Below are positions 11,523 through 23,064 of a stretch of DNA of 64,000 bases, piece by piece; position 1 is the first letter of the stretch, and every line of letters starts with the position of its first letter. The notes under the pieces are model-generated. The model searched no databases and was not told where the DNA came from. It was given only the letters and a program-made list of their open reading frames with translations. The position numbers and the translations under genes were made by a program. The DNA comes from Amoeboaphelidium protococcarum (lineage: Eukaryota; Aphelidiomycota; Aphelidea), in NCBI GenBank assembly GCA_023515745.1, contig JALECJ010000002.1, positions 1-64,000 of the forward strand, read 5' to 3'.

Positions 11523-12098
11523 TCAGCTGAATTTAGCATTGGAGAAATCCATCTCGGGATGCTGAGCTTTAAATTTCTCAAGCATCTCCATCTTCTTGCG
11601 CTCACTATCATCACCGGCAGACTGACCGGCCGCTTTGGCTCTCTGCTCAACCATCATTTTCTCGACTACAGCGCGCGTCTCACCATCCAGATCACTTAGT
11701 TTACTATTTTCTGGCTCTATTTTGGAAGTGTCAAGTTGAGGTTCATGCGTAAGCACGTGCGGCCACCATTTCATTGACGCACTGGTCGCCTTCTCCAAAT
11801 GAATATCCAACACTTGACCAGATGCGGTATTCATCAACGTCCAAGTGGAATCATCAATTAAAATCTCTCCATACAGTTCTCCTTCTGCTAAGACGCGACT
11901 TCCATCTTTCAGTGCCACTCTCAGGCTCTTTTTCTTGATGTCAATACTAACGTCGAGACCCTTGAGCTGAATTGCGGACCCAAGAGGAAAGCACAGATCC
12001 ACCTCCTTCAAAGTCTGCTTCCACGTATAATTTAACAGTGCTTCCTATTCAGCGTGTGATAATCCGCCTTTTGATTCTTCACTCTCACCCGTTGTCAT
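11523..12098 (-). CDS. NUDC: NudC, dynein-associated CS-domain protein
   Basis: NudC is a p23/CS-domain co-chaperone needed for dynein-dependent nuclear migration. The frame has 191 codons from ATG at 12098. Residues about 25-115 form the CS domain, beginning YTWKQTLKEVDLCFPL and including WTLMNT and the MKWWPHVL strand. The C-terminal signature LEKFKAQHPEMDFSNAKFS is nearly diagnostic. The length matches short fungal NudC rather than animal NUDC with its extra N-terminal region. The start was placed upstream of an in-frame TAG (position 12052 region), because the CS domain would be cut if translation began at the later Met. It diverges from the P5CR gene. Confidence 0.92.
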
Positions 12099-12539
12099 TT
12101 TTAATTGTACTTTGCCGTGTATTTGTAGTTGTCAATTTTCTCCTTGTGCTTTAAACATCGCTTTGGCTGAAGCTTCGTCGTCTGATCACTTTGTCGCGCG
12201 TTTCTCGGCTGGGTGTGACCTGACAAGAGCTAACGCGCTGAAGAGCGACAGTGCGCCAAGTCAGTCAAGTCATATGATCGTCGCTTCATAAAAAACTGCG
12301 AATTCTGTAGTGACGCGTCAGTCACAGCTCATCATCGGCCCTGGTTTTCCCGAGTCAAGGGATTGTGTTTTATTGTTGTTGTAATTGTTGTTGCCTCCCG
12401 CCCGTTGAAGATCAAACAACAGGTAAACATCAATTTCAATCGATCGAATCTTCTCCTTTCTATCGTCAACAATAGCCAGTCAAATATACTTTTGTTACTA
12501 GTCTTTATTACATTTAGCCATAGTCGATTTATTGATACA
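12099..12539. promoter_or_regulatory. Divergent promoter region NUDC/P5CR
   Basis: This is a 441-bp spacer between divergent genes. It contains a near-palindromic GTGACGCGTCAGTCAC around 12310-12325 and several TCAGTCA/AGTCA repeats near 12255-12275. No long TGA-free frame of credible composition was seen. Function of these motifs is not established here. Confidence 0.4.
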
Positions 12540-13590
12540 ATGCAGGATCAAGTAGGAAAGTTGGCAATGTAAGCTTATATTGTTTAGTATTTCTGAGGTG
12601 GTTATCATTCATTGTGTGTATGTGTGTAGTATTGGGTGTGGAACAATGGGTAAGGCTATTCTGAGTGGCCTGATAGAGTCTGGTGTGGTTGGTATGTAGA
12701 ATATCAAGTGTCTGGTTGGGTCTGAAGAGTCTGCGAAATTGCTGCAAGAGAAATTCTCTTCCCATTCATCATAGTCTTCCACTTCACATAGTGCATTATC
12801 CCCCAATGGGAGCAGTGATTTGATACTGGATGTCCAGTCTGCTGATAACGATGAATCCGCAGCAGTACAGCTCTGTAAATGGGCTGATATTGTTTTGATT
12901 TGTACAAAGCCTCACATTGCCAGATAAATGTTTGAGGAGGATATTGCACACGGAAATGGTCAGATGGTGGATGCTCTGGTTGGTAAGATGCTTATCAGTG
13001 TATGCAGTGGTCTAAGAATTGCCCAATTCAGGAAATGGCTACCTAAGACTGTTGTGATCCGTGCAATGCCCAATACTCCATGTAAAATCAGGCAAGGTAT
13101 GACTGTGATAAGTACCGCTGCGCACTCAAACACCACGTCGGTTCATAAGAAGATTGCCACCACTCTTTTCCAGCCTCTTGGTAGAATTAAGGTACTGGAT
13201 GAGAAGCATATGGATGCATGTACCTCCCTGAGTGGTAGTGGTCCAGCTTTTGCTTGTGTCATGATGGAAGCTCTGGCTGATGGTGCCGTGATGATGGGAC
13301 TGTCGCGTGAGGTGGCACTAGAACTTGCTGCATGTGCTATGAAGGGTGCCGCAGAAATGTATCTCAAGACTGGGAAACATCCTAGCGAGTTGAAAGATGA
13401 AGTTATCACTCCAGGTGGATGTACTATTGCTGGTATCCTGTGCTTGGAAGATGGTAAGGTTCGATCAACTATTGCTCGTGCAGTTCAAGAGGCAGCTGGT
13501 GTGGCTGGCAGTCTGGGTAATCGTCCAGCTGCTGATTCCAGAGCATCTCTGTAGGAACCAAACGCCGGTAATCTTGGCTTGAAGTAGTGA
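12540..13590 (+). CDS. PYCR: Pyrroline-5-carboxylate reductase
   Basis: It reduces pyrroline-5-carboxylate to proline with NAD(P)H, the last step of proline synthesis. Exon 1 is 12540-12568, a 61-nt intron ends in TGTGTGTAG, and exon 2 is 12630-13590, giving 329 residues. The N-terminus after splicing reads KLAIIGCGTMGKAIL, the Rossmann GxGxxG. Later motifs are AMPNTPCKIRQGMTV, LSGSGPAFACVMMEALADGAV and the family signature DEVITPGGCTIAGI. The insert between residues about 45 and 85 is Ser-rich and longer than usual. In-frame TAA/TAG occur in this insert and in the tail, which ends AAG TAG TGA, that is Lys, Gln, stop. Confidence 0.93.
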
Positions 13591-13918
13591 TACTTAATTA
13601 TCGCATATAAATTCTTACTATATTTGATTTCTAACTATATTATAACGTTTATCGCTTTAGTTATCTTGCGTAAAAGACTATAACATGGGTAATAAGTCTT
13701 AAGTGAGTGATTGATCGCCGTGATTGAAAGTCTATCGTGTCTGTTGCCATGGTGCTTTCTCTAACCTGACTGATTATGAATGACTAGCACCTTAAATCCT
13801 CTCATTTCTGTTGTAAGAACTTAATATTACAGTATAAGTATCCTTCAAAATTAGTTGGTAGTTTAAATCTATCCATCAATAGTAACCATATAATCATCCG
13901 CTTTAGAGAAGTCGTAAC
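13591..13918. other. Intergenic spacer
   Basis: This 328-bp spacer lies between the P5CR 3' end and the MFSD1-like gene. It is AT-rich, and nothing coding or repetitive was recognised. Confidence 0.4.
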
Positions 13919-16057
13919 ATGGCTGTGTCGTTTATGTTGGTGTTCGGCGTGGTGCTAGTCGGTGGTATATTTTCAAGTTTCATATACTTTTGGATGGCGG
14001 CCAAGACACCGACTGATTTGATGAACTTGCGGCGATATAGCATTCTATTACTGGCATGTGCTGTGATGTTTGGCTCATCTGTAAGTTACGATTATCCTGC
14101 CACCGTGGCAACCAGCTTGTAAGATTACTGGAACTTGGGAAGTAGTAGACTGGATGAATAATCGTAGTAGTAATAGCAATAGTAACAAGAGATTAATGAT
14201 AAAAATCTGGAGCATTTCCAGTTTAGATTCAACTCGCTGTACTCTATCTACAGCTTGCCTAATATTGTGTTGCCCATTTACTCGGGTTCTCTTATTGCGC
14301 GATTTGGATTCAATAATAGTCTTCTTATACTGGTGTCCACTGTATTTGTGAGCGCAATAGTGTTCGCCGCTGGACTCTAGCTGAAGGATTAATAAGTGGC
14401 TGGGTACACTGTTATGCTTGTAGGAAGATTCCTCCTGGGCCTTGGATCTGAAACTTTAGCTATTGTGTAATCGTCTCTAGTAGCCAAGCACTTTATGGAT
14501 GACTCTGGATCTTCAGATGATAAAGGCACTCTGTCTGGATAGTCGGTCCAGTTTATATCTCTATCCTTTGCGATGGCAATCACCATAAGTGTCGGGCGAC
14601 TAACTTCCGTACTGGATTATAATATTCTACCTCCTATGGCTGCAACAATCGGTTTGACACAAGTTGCCTGGTTTATATGTGGCGTGAGTCTGATATCAGT
14701 CGCGTCATCATTCGCTATCATCTATTTAGGTGATAGTCTTTAATCTGCCCCATAGTTAGATACACTTAACGATAATGCGGATGAATCTTTAGGAGCAGAA
14801 TAATAACTAAATGCACAAACCATTCCGAGTAAAACTTTAGCTGAGCAATTGCCAGAAAGTGATAAAAGTGTCATTTTGGATAGAGTGCCCAATGTTGTAG
14901 AAAGTCCAATGTTGGAGACGAATAGAAGGAGAACTTAATCTCGTTAATAAAGTCGTTAATCTTCAAAAGAAGCGATAAATTTATTAAATATTGTCACCAA
15001 CTCCTCCAATATCGTGTAAAATCATAGCCATGTTGATATTGTGTCCTCATCACAAGATTCTTTATCATCGACTATTGATCGACGGTCGACATGGACAAGT
15101 AGAGTACTGGGTTTAATGTCAAATCGATTCCGGTCTTTACTACCCAGAGATATTGAAGATTTGCCAGCTACTTATTGGATGACTATTCTCATATTGATTT
15201 GCTATTCCACGGCTACAACATCATTTCTTCCGATGGCCACTGCATTTATCGATGCCAAGTACTTTTCAGATTATGATTCATCTACATAGAACAGTGGTGT
15301 TAAGGCTTCATCTCTTGTCAGTATCCCGGATACTCTGTCTGTGATATCAATGCCCGTGATAGCCTATCTAGCAGAGAAGCCGTTCATATTCGGTGAGCAG
15401 TAGCTGTCATCTCTCCGCGGTCGCCAGGTAGTCAAAGTGAGCCAGCTGATATTCAGCGGTGTCTGTATATCAATTGCTCATCTGCTGTTCTGGATCAGCC
15501 ATGTTGGTCCAGGAACCATTTTAATTATATTGGGTGTCGGATATGCTACATTCGGCTCTGTGATATACAGCCTTATGGCAGAGACTATTCATGATGCATC
15601 TAAGTACACAAAGTTATCTCCCGACTCTGCGCCGATTGATTAATCAGCATCTGAACTACCATCCGCTGCTCCTTTATTACTCGATAATGATGGTATTAGC
15701 AGCGGTAGCAGCAAGTTGAGAAAGACAAGTAACGAAAATACTGTTGATCTATGCGATAAAGGTATTGTGTCTCCAAGGCCGATTATGGTTCATCCGAAAA
15801 CGCAGCGAGAAGCCAAGGTGGCCAGTGCTTATGGTGTATCTTCGTGTCTGCTCAATGCTACGTTCTTTACTACGCCAATATTTATAGCATGGCTCATATC
15901 GATAGCACCTAAAGCAAAGCGCGTACCATCTGGTGTCTCTCAGTATAACGGACAGTACGATTCAATGCTGATCTTCTACTTGGCAATCTCATTATGTGGA
16001 ATTGTTCTAAGTATATTGTTACGGCGCAAACTGCTCCAGAATCCTTTTATCAATTGA
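13919..16057 (+). CDS. MFSD1-like major facilitator transporter (long paralogue)
   Basis: MFSD1 proteins are 12-TM lysosomal dipeptide transporters. The frame has 712 codons with no intron, ending NPFIN then TGA. A membrane segment near residues 5-25 is followed by RYSILLLACAVMFGSSVSYDYPA, the family first helix, and FNSLYSIYSLPNIVLPIYSGSL. The central cytosolic loop (about residues 280-400) is unusually long, Ser/Gln-rich and dense in TAA/TAG. TM segments then resume at LPATYWMTILILICYS. Standard-code reading breaks it into at least five ORFs. A second, shorter member of the family is at 33961-35529; the two share the FNSLY and PN.ILPI.GG patterns. The first extra hydrophobic segment and long loop set this copy apart. 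Confidence 0.85.
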
Positions 16058-16151
16058 TTAGATTGTTTTAGTAAATATAAATCTTTGAAATACAAAAGGC
16101 ATTTTTCAATCTAAAAATCTATTCGAATAGCAAAAGAAGTCACTAGTACAA

Positions 16152-18157
16152 TCAAGGTGTAATACGCTTGGGATCCCGCGGGAAGAGTGAAGAGCGGCGG
16201 ACATTCTTCAAGTCGAGATAGAGCATCACCACGCGCTCCAAACCAATACCAGCACCTGCATGAGGTGGTGCACCGTAGCGGAAAGCATCCATGTAGCTCT
16301 GAATCTAGTTCACATCAACACCCTTCTTCTCAGCTCTATCAGCAAGCATCTGGTAATCATGAATACGCTACGCACCAGACAGAATCTCTTCCCCTCTCAT
16401 GTATGCATCATAAGACAGCGAGTATAGGTGGTGTTTATCATCACTGTGCTAATCAGGCATTGTGTAAAATGGCCTCACTTCCAGTGGGAATTTCTTAACC
16501 ATGAAAAAGTCAGTTTAAAATTTCTCCTTAACTATACGCCCAAGCAATCGTTCATTCTCGGTACTAAAATCATCCATTGGGTCCATATGAACTCCTGCAT
16601 AACGTAGCAACTGGACAGCATCTCTGTGCTCCAGTATCGGAGTCTCATTAGCTAATTAAAAGGCTTAACTCTAGAAAGACCGATGCACAGTGTCTAATTA
16701 CTGATTGTACTCACCATCCAGGGTGGTAAAGATATACCTAAACAGAAGGTCAATCATATGAACAGCTTCATCCACAGCATCATCGCCTCTCAACTACATC
16801 TCAAAATCCAATCCAGTAAATTCAGTCAAATGTCTATGGGTATGAGAGTTCTCCGCCCTGAACACTGGCCCAATCTCAAAGACGCGTTCATAATCAGCAC
16901 AAATCATCATCTACTTGTATAGCTATGGAGACTGAGCTAAAAAGGCATTTTACGTATTTTGCTAAGTAGCAGCACTAGTACTCATTCCATCCTGATATGT
17001 ATTAGACTAGGGTGCTTCATCACTCTAAGATTACTAGCCAAAAGAGTAGTCAACTTTAAATACATTAGAGCCACTACCTTCGCTGGCAGCAGATATCAAT
17101 TTAGGTGTATGTATCTCTATAAAGTCATTCTACAGCATAAACAATCTAAACGCCTAAGTCACACCATGTTAAATTTAGAATATGGCTTAGTTAACACTGC
17201 TCTACACATCATTTATACTCCTTGATATATCATATGTATTAAAGAGGATTATACACTGATATTCTTACCCTAAGATCTAGTACTCGATTATCTAGACGAG
17301 TGTCCAAGTGGATGCGATCGACTATATTAGCATCTGCAGTACTGAAAGGCAACTTATCCACAGCCGGAGCACTGACGATATCAACTGATGTCGCGTGTAG
17401 TTCATATCCATGTACAGTACATGCTTTGATCCTCTATTAGTTCCCCAGCGGAACCAATCTACCTCGAACATTTACGATCGATTCAATCTTTAATCTACAA
17501 CGCGCATTCTAATAAGTGACGGTTAATCGAGTAATGATTTGGATACAGCTTACTTTTAGCACTATTCAAATAGTGAAGCAGCGGATCCAGTTTAATCTAT
17601 TGACACGATAGCTTAAAATGTCTCGCCACCCTGACGTAGAATGATAAAGCAATTACGTTTAGTAACTCGCACAGCATGAACTCTCACTTGTCTAAGGATC
17701 ACCTAGCCATCAGACGGAATATCAATTTCAATATCCTATCTCAGATCGTTAATACGTAAATCTATGTTATTGGACTAACTCTTAGAGATGGACGCGGAAT
17801 GAGAACCACTCTATACCCATCTTTTGGCATTTAAATTTAATCGCCAACTACAGCTAATTAATCAATCGATCGATACTAATGATATAGCACATTAAAGAGA
17901 GGGAGAGAGCACAAAAACATACCTAGTGCGAGCGATTCCAATTGGAGATGCAGTAATCAACCTCTACATTATACTTTACTGTGTATCACTCTACAATCAC
18001 AACAGTGCGCGTGTCTTTGTTCAATCAGATTCTATTCAACTTTACTGAAGGAGATCTTAAAAGATCGTTCGCGGCGCTTTCTCTTTCTTGCGCGTTCCCT
18101 CTCTAACTTTCGTTCTACTCGTTGCTCTCTTTCCTCCTTCAACAGGGCCGCACTCAT
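16152..18157 (-). CDS. DARS: Aspartyl-tRNA synthetase, cytosolic
   Basis: This class IIb enzyme charges tRNA-Asp. Three exons are clear: 17810-17554, 17494-17269 and 17201-16152, joined across introns of 59 and 67 nt that end in TGTAG. The OB-fold anticodon domain includes [19 protein letters not shown], and motif 1 follows [13 protein letters not shown]. Motif 2 is [22 protein letters not shown], and motif 3 is [21 protein letters not shown] before the usual end [10 protein letters not shown]. Conserved Gln residues in SPQLYKQ and LSGAQRIHD are all encoded by TAG (16925-16923, 16913-16911, 16370-16368). The N-terminus is uncertain: an exon from ATG 18157 encodes a Lys/Arg/Glu-rich segment typical of eukaryotic AspRS extensions, joined to 17810 by one or two unresolved introns. 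Confidence 0.9.
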
Positions 18158-18231
18158 CCTTTTAATTACAGTATATTGTGTGTGTGTAAGTTGAATATAT
18201 CACTCCACCTTTTGAGATTAATTAACTAAAG

Positions 18232-20037
18232 ATGGATGACGATTTTGATGAAGAATTATTGGGCTTGGCTGCTGGTAGTAAATCTGTGAACCAGACATAA
18301 AAGAAGTCTGCAAAGGGTAAAGGTGTACGTAAACGCAAGTCTGTAGATGGTGGTGATGATGATGATGACGGTGCGTACGGATCTGATAATTATGAGTCTA
18401 GTAATGTACATGGCAGTTCTGAGGACGATGATGATGATGATATGGACGGTTTCAGTGAAGATTCATTTGATAGATTATCTTCATCGGATAATGATGATGA
18501 AGATGAAGAGGAGGATTTTGGAGTTGAGGATGATGCCCTTTCACCTGAAGAGATTGAGCGACTGACTCGCAGTATGACAGAGATTTAGAGAGAGACTTTC
18601 ATGGCTGAGCAGGAGGAGAAGAGGTAGTTGAGATTGTAAAAGATCGAGCTGAAGAAGAGATTACGTGCTGAAGCGGCTGCCAGTAAAGGTGGCGTCAAAG
18701 CCCGTCGTACTAGAAGTTCCACCGGGTAGAGGCAGAAGACTAGCGGTAGTAGTAGGAGAAGTAGTAAACTTAAAGAGTTGACCGAGAGGAGGAAGAAGCG
18801 TCAGAAGGGAGAGTAGACGGATCTTCCAGATTTTGATGAGTATGAAGACAGCGATGGTGATGGTGATTTGGGATATGGACGCGGCGGTGGTAAAGATTCG
18901 TATCTGAAGCGTGCTAGAAGAGCATATGATAAGAGCGGATTGTCAGATGGATCTTTTGGCGCATCTGCAGGTGGTGCTGGTAAAGAGCGCCCTGTACCTA
19001 CTTTGAGTTAAATTAATTCAATTCGATTGTCCCGGGATTAATTGGAGAAGTGGATGTTCACACCGTTCTTTGAAGATACTGTGTTGGGTTGCTTTATAAG
19101 GCTTGGCGTTGGTCAGAGGCCTGAGGATGGTCAGCCGGTATATCGATTGGCTCAGATTGTCGGTGTTGAAGAATATCATCGTAATTACAAAATGAACAAG
19201 ACGTCTACGAGGACGGCGCTTAGAATCAGGCATGGCAAAGCTGAGAAGGTGTTCCTGATGGATATCGTTAGTAATTCTGATGTTACGTAGCATGAATACG
19301 ATAGATGGGTGGCTGTGATGAAGAGCGAAAAGTGTCGATTCTAGAGCGAGATTGAGATTTAGAGATTGCGTGATGGTATACACGAGGCTGTGCATCATGT
19401 ATTTACTGACGAAGAGATCAATTATATGATATAGGAGAAGAAGAAGATTGCTGGGGAATCTCAGAATTTATTAGCGGAGAAGGTGCGGCTAGTTGCTCTC
19501 CGGGACGAGGCTGATTCGATGGGCTAGTCGGAGCGTGTCATAGAACTCAATGTACAGATCAGGCAGATCACCGAGTATCTTGAAGATCCAGATTCTAGTT
19601 ACCTGTCATTCCAGGCGTATACTGAGATGAAGCGAGATCAGGTGATTAAGCCGAGTCCTAATAAGAAGGATGTATGGGCACAGCTGAATGAGAAGAATAG
19701 GAGAAAGAATATGGAGGAGGTGTCTCGCGCCGAAGAGAAGTTGAAGAAGGAACGTTATGAGAAGTTGATGAATGGTAAAGGTGCGAATGATCCATTTGCC
19801 AGAATTAAATCTCGGTCCATAATGAACGTCTCACCGCAACCTCATATTTAAAATGGAACTAGCGCTGATAAGTAATCTTTGATTGACAGCTCCGCTAAAG
19901 GTGCCGGAGCTGAAGTTTCAAGTCCTGCTGCTCACACTGTCGTTGATGTGGCAAAGACTAATGGAAATCATAATCAGGTGCCTGCCACAGCGTCGTCTTT
20001 TGAAGAGTACTTGCAAGAAGTGGATATTGACATTTGA
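18232..20037 (+). CDS. RTF1: Rtf1, Paf1-complex subunit
   Basis: Rtf1 couples RNA polymerase II elongation to histone H2B ubiquitylation and binds Spt5 through its Plus3 domain. The frame has 601 codons and no intron. The N-terminus is acidic with several Asp/Glu runs (residues about 40-100) and is followed by Lys/Arg-rich segments. The Plus3 domain spans about residues 255-385, with LEKWMFTPFFEDTVLGCFIRLG and PVYRLAQIVGVEEYHRNYKMN. A charged coiled-coil-like region and a disordered tail follow. TAA/TAG occur inside the conserved Plus3 domain. The ATG is 74 bp from the divergent AspRS start, so the two probably share a promoter. Confidence 0.9.
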
Positions 20038-20198
20038 TTGCTGCAAGAAGATTTATTAATGGCGTAAATAATGTGTTAACTAAAATAGTAAATAAAGCAT
20101 CATCACTCTTTGCATTGTGGTAAAGTTAATCTTTACTTGTATCTAGTTTGAATAAGTATCATATAATGATTGTTTATTAGACATTCTTGGCATCATGT

Positions 20199-22406
20199 TC
20201 ACTTTTTACTCAATGACTCTAAAAGCTGCGACAACTATTACTCCAACTTCTGTCGTTTATCTTACTCGTCTTAAAGCAGCTTTTCAAACTGCACTTTCAT
20301 TCGCTGAATCTAGTCATTGACGTAATTTTGCACATTAACTGGAACAGAGTCCTAATCAAATTACTATGACTATGGCTACTACTAATGCATATGTTGACCA
20401 TTTTTAGATTGCATCTCATTAGCTGCTGTTGATGGGTAATCTATAGCGGGTAATGAGGATGGCGATCGCACTGCAGCATATTGACTCACAAAATCCCCTT
20501 CATCTACAATCAGAGTATTTTAATCACTATCCACACCATAGTCAGCGTTGTTGTCGACACTTCCGTAATGATTCTGATTGTGACCAGCATCAGTATAACT
20601 AGTTGCTGATAAAGCAGAACCATTCTGATCGGAGAGAATATTTGCAAGCTACTATGGGACAACTATGGTATGATCATTACTCTCAGTGCCATCGTCTCTG
20701 ATGATAACAGATGATTAAGAGTTAACTGAAGACTAAGGAATCGCATGCACCAGATCCTTGTCAGTCGCTGCAGACTTACCACTAGACTATTTAGAAGAAT
20801 TGGCCCTCTTTAGTTCGTCACTAATCTTCTTCAGTGTACGCTTCTTTGCATCTTCATCAAAATGTGTTCCATTATCGGAACTATTCACACTACCGCCACC
20901 TTCATTCGGCTTAACATCACTTTGACCAAGATTGCCACTGCTGCTAAAATATTGCTACGGTGAGTTGATAGCCAGACCAGATGGAGTTACTATCGGAGGT
21001 GACTATGATGAGTTGGGAGAGGAGGATAATTATCCTTAGGTAGCAATCATTGCAGCAGGAGAAGCTTTCTGATTTTCATTCGACTAAGGACTAATTCTAT
21101 TCTTGGTCAGTGATGGCAACTTCCGAGTGTTCACTGCAATAAAATTATTGTATTGGATAGCATTATTATTATTAGATTTTCCACCTTCTTGTGAATCTTT
21201 ACCAGATGCCAATGATGATTACTATTACTAAGATTATGAGGAATCTGCAACTCTACCGTATTGTATACCCTATGGCTTTGGCTTAACTTGAGGAGGAGTC
21301 TTTACAGACGGTTTCTTAGACACCGCAGGTGGACTAATGTTGAAAGTCTATATAGGCTTCAATTTATTACCGTCATTATCTTTCAGACTCTCATTAGACG
21401 CGGTGGTGGCATTAGAATTAGCTCCAGTCACAGGTTACTTACCAGACTGTCCGGTACCTTTTACGCTGCTCCCACCACCCCTCTACTCCTATCGATGATT
21501 AATGCCATTACCAGGGGATACATTGTATTACTTTCTCTCTTCCGGAGTCAATTCACGACAGAAATTATACGGAAATACACCAACCTGTCCATTCAAATCA
21601 ACACCCGTCCACCAACCATCATCCTATTTATGAATAACATCCACGAGTGTGCCCTTCTTCAACTATAGTTCATCTGGCTACTGTGCGTTGTAATCAAAAC
21701 TGACCATCACAGTGGATAAGACTTTCTAGTTTTCAAATCCAGCATTCTATAAGTGACTCGGTTGTTATTATTGTTATTACTACTACTACTAAAACTACAA
21801 CTAAATTAAGCGGTCAACAGCCAGGGATGATCTTCTATTATTGGGAATCTTTGAGGAGACTTGGCTATTGCTAGTGTTCACGGCGCTACTTAAAACATCC
21901 TTCTCCAACAGGAGCGATACAAAATTGGCTGGAAATAGTCCAAGCTTCCCCTTCAATATCCCACGATGCCATCCATCATCCTCCTCGGTGTTTATAATAA
22001 CCACAATATCGCCAGCTGTGAGATCGAGTTCATCCTCTTCCTATGCCACATAGTCATACTACACTTTGGCATATCGTTGCAGATCAGGATGAGATTACGG
22101 CTGATTCAACTACTACTAAGACTGCTACTACTACTACTGCTATTAAGACTGCAAATAATAACCTTGAGACAAATCAAACTCTCCATCCTCAGGCACATAG
22201 GCAAAATTAGAAGGAAACCATCCATGACTACCTTTATCTGCTGGTGAGGTGGATGCGATATTGTTCAAATTCTTATATCCAAACCACCACCCATCATCAG
22301 CTCTCTTGAAAACTTTAACTATATCCCCAATGCGTAATGAGAGTTCATCATCCCTGGAACCCTTATAATTGTGCAGAGCCACGCAGAATGTCTAATAATC
22401 CATCAT
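20199..22406 (-). CDS. Triple-SH3 adaptor with C-terminal coiled coil (CIN85/CD2AP-like)
   Basis: The frame has 735 codons from a double Met at 22406 to TGA at 20199. Three SH3 domains follow one another: residues about 5-75 (ALHNYKGSRDDELSLR, GWFPSNFAYV), about 115-170 (YVAQEEDELDLTAGD, GLFPANFVSLL) and about 225-285 (SFDYNAQQPDELQLKKG, GVFPYNFCREL). Each keeps the ALYDY-type strand, the WW/GW pair and the PxNF motif. Gln-rich linkers built from TAA/TAG separate them. A long Ser/Asn/Pro-rich region with PxxP stretches follows, and the last 50 residues look like a coiled coil. The order 3x SH3, Pro-rich, coiled coil resembles animal CIN85/CD2AP; fungal Sla1 also has three SH3 domains but carries a different C-terminus. 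An endocytic or actin-scaffold role is inference. Confidence 0.75.
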
Positions 22407-23064
22407 TTCACCAAGTACTCAATATTCAACTAATCAAAAATCCTTAAGGCAAGGTTTCTATTACAGGAGAAGTAGTCAAATTAATAATCCAGTTAGTCAA
22501 TAGATGATAACTGTATCAAAAAGACCACCAGTGACAGAAAATTCTATTCAAAAATTAAGAGACTAATGAATTGAATTAATGAACGCCGTATTAAATTAGT
22601 TGGGCAGTCTACAGTATATTCTCACTTTCTCTCTCTCTTTAACTCTCAGGCACTTTAAATTCTGCTTTCGCGTCGAAAGGAAGAAAAGCTGAGACTTTGC
22701 AGTAATGAGATTTGAAACTGTTCGGGTGATGCATCGCCACGGACATTCTTCTTCAGTGCTACTGTGATTCTGAGACAATGAGACAAGACAAGCACGCTGA
22801 ATAATGTATAACTGTTCTAAGAACAACAATATCTTGCACGCTTGTTAGCGGTGACTTTTTGCCGTAAATCTATGAAGAAATTCGATTTCCAACACTCTTT
22901 CACTTTGATTTCGCCCTTTAGATTTCACACAATCCACTGACGCGTGTGCGTCTTTCTGGTTCTTTTTACCTTTTACCATTTACCCATCAGATCAGATCAT
23001 AAAATAATCACTTAATACAATCTAGTTGAAAGAAGTTATACTTAATAAAAATATTATTTTATCA
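22407..23064. promoter_or_regulatory. Divergent promoter region SH3 adaptor/TRF4
   Basis: This 658-bp spacer separates divergent genes. It is AT-rich with several pyrimidine runs. No credible coding frame or specific motif was recognised. Confidence 0.35.
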
